A program made the translations under genes and the position numbers. DNA of 8,201 bases, taken from Pseudomonadota bacterium. Lineage in GTDB: Bacteria > Desulfobacterota > Desulfobacteria > Desulfobacterales > RPRI01. The notes beneath the pieces are model-generated. The model was not told where the DNA came from, made no database searches, and worked only from the letters and a program-made list of their open reading frames with translations. Positions 1-5,601 of the stretch are shown piece by piece. How positions within the stretch are numbered: position 1 is the first letter of the stretch; each line of letters starts with the position of its first letter. The DNA lies in contig JAHJRK010000175.1 of the NCBI GenBank assembly GCA_018830925.1, positions 1 through 8,201 of the forward strand, read 5' to 3'.

Positions 1-112
1 GAAACATACTTAACTCAAGACCCCTTGAAGACTACAAGGTTGATAGGCCAGGTGTGTAAGTGCGGTAACGTATTTAGCTAACTGGTACTAATAGGTCGTG
101 AGGCTTGGCCAT
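1..112 (+). rRNA. 23S ribosomal RNA, 3' end (partial)
   Basis: This is the last ~112 nt of large-subunit rRNA; the rest lies before the window. The recognisable conserved stretches are the run ending GATAGGCCAGGTGTGTAAG (41-59), then AGCTAACTGGTACTAATAG (76-94) and the terminal CGTGAGGCTTGG (97-108). These align by eye with the 3' end of E. coli 23S rRNA, which reads GGTACTAATGAACCGTGAGGCTTAACC. The exact mature 3' end (about 110-113) cannot be fixed without a covariance model. The spacer to 5S is short (about 67 nt) and holds no tRNA, as is usual between 23S and 5S. Confidence 0.95.
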
Positions 113-179
113 AAAATAATGTTCATAATCAGGTGTGATTATATAACCAAATTGAAAAGATTATTTGCAAGATCACGGT

Positions 180-299
<120 letters not shown>

Positions 300-308
300 T
301 TTATATAT

Positions 309-342
309 ACCCGGAACCTTTTTGAGGTTCCGGGTTTTTTTT
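309..342 (+). terminator. Rho-independent terminator of the rRNA operon
   Basis: An uninterrupted 11-bp stem is formed by ACCCGGAACCT (309-319) and AGGTTCCGGGT (325-335) around a 5-nt loop (320-324). A run of eight T follows (335-342), then a second T-run (345-350). It lies directly after 5S and ends the rRNA operon, so the following kinase gene probably has its own promoter. A possible but poor one is TTGCTT (341-346), a 17-nt gap and AAAAAT (364-369). Confidence 0.93.
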
Positions 343-391
343 GCTTTTTTATTCGCTGGCATAAAAAATTTATATGTGTTAAATCAGATAT

Positions 392-1693
392 ATGAGAAAA
401 ACCATAGAAATACATGAGAATGATATTTATAAAAGACTCAAATGGCTGATGTTCTGCAGAGTCCTTTTTTCTACTCTTTTGTTGGGATCTACAATTGTTC
501 TTCAGCTCGGCACCACCCGTTCTTCACTGGATAGGCCACTATTGATTCTTTATGGTCTTATAGCCGGCATCTTTATACTCTCATTCTGTTACACAATACT
601 GTTTTATCGTATTAAAAATATGCAACGTTTCGCCTCGATTCAGATTGGTTTAGATACAGTTATTGTAAGTTGTATAATTTTCGTTACCGGCTGCTTCTCA
701 AGTATTTTTTCATTTCTGTATTTAGTTGTTATAATTTATTCAAGCATGCTTCTTTTCAGAAAAGGAAGCATGATAATTGCTGCACTTTGCGCAATACAGT
801 ACGGTATAATTGTCGATTTAGAATATTACGGTATTATAACGCCTTTTCTGTTGAAAGACAGCCTTGTTGCGGCAAATTATCCTTGGAGTCAGGTTCTTTA
901 CAAGGTATTAATTACAATTATTGCCTGCTTTGCAGTTACATTATTGAGCAATCTTCTTGCCGAACAGACAAGGAAAACAAAAAAGGAACTGACTGCCATG
1001 CAGGAGCGTGTCAAACGATTTGAAAAAATGGCTGCTATGGGTGAGATAGCTGCCGGAATGGCTCATGAGATAAAAAATCCCCTTGCTTCAATATCGGGCT
1101 CAATTCAGCTTTTGAGAGAAGACATGCGGGATAACCCTTATCAGGACAGGCTTATGAGAATAATACTCAGGGAGGCAGATCGTTTAAGTTCCCTTGTCAA
1201 CGATTTTTTAATGTTTTCAAGGCCGCCTGCCGGTAAAACAGAAATATTTGAACTGGGCAAAACGATGGAAGATATTGTCGATCTGTTTAATAAAGACATT
1301 AAATATTCAGGTAGAATTTCGATATTGACCGACATTACGTCTGGTGTCTGGGTTAAAATGGACCCTGTTCATCTGCATCAAATATTATGGAATCTCCTTT
1401 TAAATGCTTCTGAGGCGATTGAAGGCTCAGGGCATATCAAAGTGAGAATGTCTTCATTAAGGAATAAATATGCTTTGGTGGAAATAAATGACGATGGTTG
1501 CGGTATTCCGGATGAAATAATTCGATCCATTTTTGATCCGTTTTTCACTACAAAACCGAGAGGTACGGGGCTTGGTCTATCGATAGTTCATAATATCCTT
1601 AAATCATATGACAGCTGGCTTGATGTTGAAAGTTCAGTTAAGGACGGCTCTGCTTTTACATTTAAATTAAAGCAAATTGATTCGCCAACTTAA
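392..1693 (+). CDS. Membrane sensor histidine kinase, PilS/NtrB-like, without PAS domain
   Basis: This 433-residue inner-membrane kinase should autophosphorylate on His and pass the phosphate to a response regulator. About six hydrophobic segments fill residues 22-190 (roughly 22-40, 49-72, 83-102, 105-122, 126-145, 169-190). A short charged, coiled-coil-like linker (192-212) follows. The HisKA H-box GMAHEIKNPLAS carries the phospho-acceptor H225. The HATPase_c domain has the N-box NLLLNASEA (N338), G1 box DDGCGIP (367-373), F-box FDPFFTTK (381-388) and G2 box GTGLGL (391-396), so all catalytic motifs are intact. The six-helix N-terminus resembles PilS, which senses pilin in the membrane. PilS normally has a PAS domain between membrane and H-box; here only about 25 residues separate them. 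No response regulator lies next to it, so ligand and partner are unknown. The start at 392 lacks a clear Shine-Dalgarno but precedes a typical basic N-terminus. Kinase function is near certain; the PilS assignment is tentative. Confidence 0.93.
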   Translation: MRKTIEIHENDIYKRLKWLMFCRVLFSTLLLGSTIVLQLGTTRSSLDRPLLILYGLIAGIFILSFCYTILFYRIKNMQRFASIQIGLDTVIVSCIIFVTGCFSSIFSFLYLVVIIYSSMLLFRKGSMIIAALCAIQYGIIVDLEYYGIITPFLLKDSLVAANYPWSQVLYKVLITIIACFAVTLLSNLLAEQTRKTKKELTAMQERVKRFEKMAAMGEIAAGMAHEIKNPLASISGSIQLLREDMRDNPYQDRLMRIILREADRLSSLVNDFLMFSRPPAGKTEIFELGKTMEDIVDLFNKDIKYSGRISILTDITSGVWVKMDPVHLHQILWNLLLNASEAIEGSGHIKVRMSSLRNKYALVEINDDGCGIPDEIIRSIFDPFFTTKPRGTGLGLSIVHNILKSYDSWLDVESSVKDGSAFTFKLKQIDSPT

Positions 1694-1695
1694 TC

Positions 1696-1724
1696 TTGAC
1701 ACTATTCTTCAAATAAGTTACTTC
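1696..1724 (+). promoter_or_regulatory. Possible sigma-70 promoter for lysS
   Basis: A perfect consensus -35 hexamer TTGACA (1696-1701) begins 3 nt after the kinase stop codon. At the 17-nt spacing the -10 would be TACTTC (1719-1724), which is a poor match to TATAAT, so the call rests on the -35 alone. If real, it gives lysS a leader of roughly 130 nt. The remaining gap (1725-1861) shows no terminator, no RNA motif I recognise and only a small palindrome, ATGATATCAT (1829-1838 region). Confidence 0.28.
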
Positions 1725-1861
1725 CATCTACTCTGTTTATTTGATTTCTGCCCTGGTTTGACGATAGTCTGATTAATATCGAAGCCGCGCTGGTTCTGTT
1801 TCCAGGCGTTGGAAAATATGCGGACAATAATATGATATCATTATAAGAAAGCTTAAGACCG

Positions 1862-3358
1862 ATGGATTTGGAAAAAACAAGCGAGTTGCTGGAAAAGAGA
1901 AGAAATAAACTATCCGTACTAAGAGATAATAATATCAATCTCTTTCCAAATAATTTTAAAGTGTTGCATACCGTTAAGGATATAAGGAGTTTGGTTAAAG
2001 AATTTCCGGAATCAAAAACGGAAGATGGGACTGTTTTTTCAGTTGCCGGGCGTATGATGGCTCTGAACCTTTTTGGCAAATCTTCCTTTATAAGATTTAA
2101 AGACCGAACTGGGCAGTTTCAGGCATATATCAGAAAAGATAAAGTGGGAGATGAAGCTTATGCCCTTTTTAAGCAGCTTGATATCGGCGATTTTGTAGGA
2201 ATCAGCGGTTCGTTATTCAAAACAAAGACGGGCGAATGGACGATACTTGCAATTGAATTGAGGATTGTGTGCAAAGCCATCAGACCTTTGCCTGAAAAAT
2301 TTCATGGCCTTAAAGATCCTGAAAAGCGCTATCGTCAGCGTTATCTCGATCTAATAATGAACCCGGAAGTTCGGGAAATATTTATCAGGCGCAGCAAAAT
2401 TATTCAGGTGATACGCACTTATTTTCTAGAAAGGGATTATATTGAAGCTGAAACGCCTATGATGCAACCGATCCCGGGAGGGGCCGAAGCTACTCCATTT
2501 CAAACTCATCACAACGCACTTGGGATGGATCTTTTCCTGCGAATTGCTCCCGAACTATATCTTAAGCGGCTGGTTGTGGGAGGTTTCGAAAGAGTATTCG
2601 AGATAAACAGAAATTTCAGGAACGAGGGGGTTTCAACCCAACATAATCCTGAATTCACCATGTTGGAATTCTACGAGGCTTATGCTACCTATCTGGATCT
2701 TATGAACCTGACCGAGGATTTGTTTTCCCATTTGTCTTTGGAAATTACCGGGTCAACTTCAATTGTCTATCAGGGAAATAATATTGAATTCAGCGGTAAG
2801 TGGCGAAGAATCAGTCTTTTAAAAGCACTGGAAGAAGTCGGCGGAATAGATCCTCTCATCTTTAATGAAAAAGATAAACTTCTGGAATTTGCGAATTCCA
2901 ACGGGATTAAGATTACAAAAAGAAACCGGACAGGCAAGATAATAACTAAACTATTTGATGTGCTTGTTCAGCCAAAGCTGATTCAGCCTACGTTTGTTAC
3001 CGACTATCCTGTTGAAGTTTCACCCCTTTCCAGAAGAAGCGAAAAGGATCCGGCCCTGACCGACCGTTTTGAACTTTTCATAGCCGGGCGTGAAATAGCA
3101 AACGGATTCTCAGAGCTCAATGATCCTGAAGACCAAAAAGCACGATTTATGCAGCAGGTGTCGGACAGACAGGCGGGTGATGATGAATCACACCACATGG
3201 ATGAAGACTATATCGAAGCATTAGAGTATGGTATGCCGCCGGCTGCAGGAGAAGGAATCGGCATCGACAGGCTGACAATGCTTTTTACGGACGCTGCTTC
3301 AATAAGGGAAGTAATTCTCTTCCCGCATATGAAACCGCAGGTGCAAAGGCAGGGCTGA
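1862..3358 (+). CDS. lysS: Lysyl-tRNA synthetase, class II
   Basis: This cytoplasmic enzyme charges tRNA-Lys with lysine using ATP. At 498 residues it is close to the 505 of E. coli LysS. The N-terminal part (about 58-140) is the OB-fold anticodon-binding domain, with the typical SFIRFKDRTGQFQAY strand set. The class II catalytic core follows. The motif 1 region is RRSKIIQVIRTYFLERDYIE (176-195) with the nearby ETPMMQPIPGGAEA. Motif 2 is FRNEGVSTQHNPEFTMLE (252-269), with R253 and E255. The lysine-pocket segment is REIANGFSELNDPEDQ (410-425). Motif 3 is GEGIGIDRLTM (463-473), with R470. All look intact and nothing is truncated. The ATG at 1862 is the first in-frame start after a stop just upstream, and the resulting N-terminus (MDLEKTSELLEKRRNKL) fits the family, although the ribosome site is weak. 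It sits upstream of the Lol/BamA cluster, separated by a 268-nt palindromic gap. Confidence 0.97.
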   Translation: MDLEKTSELLEKRRNKLSVLRDNNINLFPNNFKVLHTVKDIRSLVKEFPESKTEDGTVFSVAGRMMALNLFGKSSFIRFKDRTGQFQAYIRKDKVGDEAYALFKQLDIGDFVGISGSLFKTKTGEWTILAIELRIVCKAIRPLPEKFHGLKDPEKRYRQRYLDLIMNPEVREIFIRRSKIIQVIRTYFLERDYIEAETPMMQPIPGGAEATPFQTHHNALGMDLFLRIAPELYLKRLVVGGFERVFEINRNFRNEGVSTQHNPEFTMLEFYEAYATYLDLMNLTEDLFSHLSLEITGSTSIVYQGNNIEFSGKWRRISLLKALEEVGGIDPLIFNEKDKLLEFANSNGIKITKRNRTGKIITKLFDVLVQPKLIQPTFVTDYPVEVSPLSRRSEKDPALTDRFELFIAGREIANGFSELNDPEDQKARFMQQVSDRQAGDDESHHMDEDYIEALEYGMPPAAGEGIGIDRLTMLFTDAASIREVILFPHMKPQVQRQG

Positions 3359-3386
3359 AGTAACTGTTAAATATTTTGTAACTGCT

Positions 3387-3415
3387 CAGGTTGCTAGGCT
3401 GTAGGCGTTTAGACT
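3387..3415 (+). repeat. Degenerate 7-bp tandem repeat
   Basis: CAGGTTG (3387-3393), one extra base, TAGGCTG (3395-3401), TAGGCGT (3402-3408) and TTAGACT (3409-3415) read as about four diverged copies of a heptamer near TAGGCTG. The array is short and imperfect, so chance is possible. It lies 29 nt after the lysS stop, in the palindrome-rich gap before the Lol permease gene. Confidence 0.3.
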
Positions 3416-3462
3416 ATAAGAGAAACGTTTGATGTATATCAAGCAGGTAGTGGGTTTCACAT

Positions 3463-3480
3463 CGGTTCATGAACCGGTTC
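3463..3480 (+). repeat. Two overlapping perfect palindromes
   Basis: CGGTTCATGAACCG (3463-3476, 14 bp) and GAACCGGTTC (3471-3480, 10 bp) are both perfect dyads and share six bases, so CGGTTC occurs at both ends. Such a dyad could be an operator half-site pair, a cruciform or RNA-hairpin seed, or part of a small repeat element with the hairpin 40-60 nt downstream. No specific regulator site is recognised. Confidence 0.55.
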
Positions 3481-3512
3481 TTACGAAAAACCTAACCCCG
3501 ATAAACGGGATA

Positions 3513-3571
3513 AGTGCGTTAACGAAACTATTTTCTGCCGGGAAAACGCAGAAAATAGTTTCTAACTTACT
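3513..3571 (+). repeat. Long inverted repeat with a perfect 15-bp core, before lolC/E
   Basis: GAAACTATTTTCTGC (3524-3538) and GCAGAAAATAGTTTC (3548-3562) are exact reverse complements around a 9-nt loop (3539-3547). Past a 2-nt bulge (3522-3523) pairing continues with GTTA (3518-3521) against TAAC (3563-3566). With one mismatch and a G-T pair it reaches 3513/3571. No T-run follows on the + strand, so it is not a standard intrinsic terminator. It lies 55 nt upstream of the preferred Lol permease start. It could be a REP/MITE-like element, an mRNA processing or stability hairpin, or a Rho-dependent attenuation structure. The structure is certain; the role is unknown. Confidence 0.8.
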
Positions 3572-3626
3572 AACAGCCTTCAGCCAACAGTCTAAACAAT
3601 CTGAGCGCTTAAGAAAAAATCATAGA

Positions 3627-4871
3627 ATGTATAAAATATCTTTTGAATTATTCATAGGCGGCCGGTATTTAAGAGCAAGACAGAAACAGGCTTTCATCTC
3701 ACTGATAACCATATTATCAATCGCGGGTGTTATGGTCGGTGTTATGGCTCTGATTGTGGTTATTGCTGTTATGGCCGGCTTTGAGTCCGATCTTAAATCC
3801 CGCATACTCGGAGTTGAATCGCATGTTGTTGTAATGAGCCACGGCGGTTCCTTTTCCGGATATCCGGATATTATTAAACATATTCTGGAAATCGACGGAG
3901 TTGAGGCTGCGGCCCCTTTTATTTATACCCAGGTCATGCTCAAATCTTCCTCCGGAGTCTCAGGTGCTGTTTTAAAAGGCGTTGATCCGAAAACAGCAGG
4001 CCTGGTAGTAAAAAATCTCCGGGCTTTTTCACTGCAACGAATTGAACATGAGAGCCAAACCAGCGGTTCTTCAATCCTTGTTCCCGGTATAATAATCGGG
4101 AAGGAGCTTGCCGGGAGTCTCGGGGTTTCAAAAGGCGATATGGTTTATCTGATATCACCATCAGGCATGATATCCCCTGTAGGGCATTTACCCTCGATGA
4201 GGCAGTTTGTTGTGAAAGACCTGTTTGAGTCTGGGATACATGACTATGACGGTTCTCTTGCTTATATTAATTTAGAAGATGCGCAGAAGATATTGCGAAT
4301 GGGGAATACGGTGACAGGTATTGAGGTGCGTGTAGGTGATATTTATAATGCCGGAAAAATAGCCGAAAAGATCGTTAATGATTTGGGATTTCCCTACCGG
4401 ACAAGAGACTGGATGCAGATGAACAAGAACCTCTTTTCTGCTTTAAAACTGGAAAAGACGGTGATGTTTATCATTTTAACCCTTATTGTTCTTGTTGCCG
4501 CTCTTAATATAGCAAGTTCCCTTATTATGATGGTAATGGAAAAGACGAGAGATATAGCTATTCTTAAAGCCATGGGGGCAACCGACAAGAGTATCAGAAA
4601 AATATTTGTATTCAAGGGAATGATAATAGGTTCGGTCGGAACCAGCCTGGGAGTCTGTGCAGGATATATACTTTGCAAGCTTCTTGAAAAATATAAATTT
4701 ATCGATCTACCGGGTGATGTTTATTATATAACAACTCTTCCTGTACGCCTTGTGACATTTGATGTTTTACTGATTGCTTCGGCGGCATTACTGATTTGCT
4801 TCTTAGCAACCTTATATCCGGCTCACCAGGCGTCAAAACTTAATCCTGTCGAGGCTATCCGGCATGGATAA
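3627..4871 (+). CDS. Lipoprotein-releasing ABC transporter permease, LolC/LolE family
   Basis: This inner-membrane subunit works with LolD to extract outer-membrane lipoproteins and pass them to LolA. The 414-residue product has the family layout. TM1 (about 22-50) follows the hallmark N-terminus FELFIGGRYLRARQKQAFIS. A large periplasmic domain (about 52-275) comes next, then TM2-TM4 (about 278-303, 329-352, 377-398) and the FtsX/MacB-type tail YPAHQASKLNPVEAIRHG. A stretch at 177-194, SPSGMISPVGHLPSMRQF, resembles the LolC hook that recruits LolA. The reading frame is open upstream to a TTG at 3429 (66 more codons). I reject that extension because homologues begin at MYK-like positions and the extra part runs through a perfect inverted repeat. 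The 3627 start has only a weak A-rich upstream region instead of a Shine-Dalgarno. It overlaps lolD by 8 nt, implying translational coupling. No second permease gene is present, so a homodimer (LolF-type) is possible. Confidence 0.93.
   Translation: MYKISFELFIGGRYLRARQKQAFISLITILSIAGVMVGVMALIVVIAVMAGFESDLKSRILGVESHVVVMSHGGSFSGYPDIIKHILEIDGVEAAAPFIYTQVMLKSSSGVSGAVLKGVDPKTAGLVVKNLRAFSLQRIEHESQTSGSSILVPGIIIGKELAGSLGVSKGDMVYLISPSGMISPVGHLPSMRQFVVKDLFESGIHDYDGSLAYINLEDAQKILRMGNTVTGIEVRVGDIYNAGKIAEKIVNDLGFPYRTRDWMQMNKNLFSALKLEKTVMFIILTLIVLVAALNIASSLIMMVMEKTRDIAILKAMGATDKSIRKIFVFKGMIIGSVGTSLGVCAGYILCKLLEKYKFIDLPGDVYYITTLPVRLVTFDVLLIASAALLICFLATLYPAHQASKLNPVEAIRHG
4851..4854 (+). promoter_or_regulatory. 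Ribosome binding site of lolD, inside the permease gene
   Basis: GAGG lies 9 nt before the ATG at 4864, within the last codons of the upstream permease gene. It favours 4864 over the next in-frame ATG at 4876, whose upstream sequence has no purine-rich match, and supports coupled translation across the 8-nt overlap. Confidence 0.55.
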
Positions 4872-5592
4872 CAATATGCCCGATTATAATAATAAGGCCG
4901 CTAAAGGATATTCTTCAAATCTGTTAAAAGTCAGGAGGATATGCAAAAGCTTTAACAGCAGCGGGACCCGTCTTGATATTCTCAAAGAGGTTGATTTTGA
5001 TCTGGATAAAGGCGAAACAATCTCGATTGTCGGAGCATCGGGTATAGGTAAATCCACTCTTTTGCACATACTCGGGACGCTTGATTATCCCGACAGCGGC
5101 GATTTATTTTTTCTTGATGAGGAAGTTTTTCGTTATGATACCGACAAACTGGCGCAGTTCCGGAACCGGTCTGTCGGATTTGTCTTCCAGTTCCATCATC
5201 TTCTGGCAGAGTTTTCCGCGATTGAAAACACGATGATGCCCGCCCTGATAAAGGGGACAGATAGACAAAAAGCAAAAGAAGCTGCGGAAGCGATATTGGT
5301 AAGGGTTGGACTTAAGGAGAGGATGAACAGCAGGATCGGTACCCTTTCTGGTGGAGAAATGCAGCGGGTGGCTATTGCAAGGGCATTATCTCTAAACCCC
5401 GCCATTCTTCTTGCCGATGAGCCGACCGGTAATCTTGATAAAAAAAACAGTGAGCAGATTCATGAGTTGCTGATGGAACTTAATCAGGAGTTCGGCATGG
5501 CAATGATAGTAGTAACACACAATATGGAACTGGCCTCTTTTATGCGAAGATGTGTCACGATTTACGACGGGCAGGTTGTTGAGACAGCCTGA
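4864..5592 (+). CDS. lolD: Lipoprotein-releasing system ATP-binding protein LolD
   Basis: This is the cytoplasmic ATPase of the Lol exporter; ATP hydrolysis drives lipoprotein extraction by the adjacent permease. It has 242 residues, slightly longer than E. coli LolD because of a polar N-terminal extension of about 20 residues before the first strand (LLKVRRICKSF). Every ABC motif is intact: Walker A GASGIGKST (57-65, K63), Q-loop Q109 in FVFQFHHLL, signature LSGGEMQ (161-167), Walker B ILLADEP (181-187, E186) and H-loop H219 in VVTHN. FVFQFHHLLAEFSAIEN is the family-typical form that separates LolD/MacB ATPases from other ABC proteins. The signature has Met where many homologues have Arg or Gln, within normal variation. 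It begins inside the permease gene and its stop codon overlaps the bamA Shine-Dalgarno, so all three genes should be translated from one message. Confidence 0.96.
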   Translation: MDNNMPDYNNKAAKGYSSNLLKVRRICKSFNSSGTRLDILKEVDFDLDKGETISIVGASGIGKSTLLHILGTLDYPDSGDLFFLDEEVFRYDTDKLAQFRNRSVGFVFQFHHLLAEFSAIENTMMPALIKGTDRQKAKEAAEAILVRVGLKERMNSRIGTLSGGEMQRVAIARALSLNPAILLADEPTGNLDKKNSEQIHELLMELNQEFGMAMIVVTHNMELASFMRRCVTIYDGQVVETA

Positions 5593-5596
5593 GGAG
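5591..5596 (+). promoter_or_regulatory. Ribosome binding site of bamA, overlapping the lolD stop
   Basis: GAGGAG, the strongest Shine-Dalgarno in the window, sits 5 nt before the ATG at 5602 and shares two bases with the lolD stop codon TGA (5590-5592). It fixes the bamA start and places it in the lolD transcript. Confidence 0.85.
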
Positions 5597-5601
5597 TTAT
5601 A

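Noticed and set aside
357..372. TGGCAT followed by ATTTA as a sigma-54 promoter for the kinase
   Set aside because: The -24 half matches only TGGCA and the -12 half lacks the GC of TTGCA, so the match is too weak to report.
1702..2079. Open frame of 125 codons on the - strand across the kinase-lysS gap and the lysS start
   Set aside because: Most of it is antisense to a clearly conserved lysS N-terminus. No recognisable domain and no convincing ribosome site, so it is treated as a shadow.
3524..3562. The long hairpin as an intrinsic terminator of lysS
   Set aside because: The stem is AT-rich at its base and followed by TAACTTAC, not a T-run, so it does not fit the standard terminator model on the + strand.
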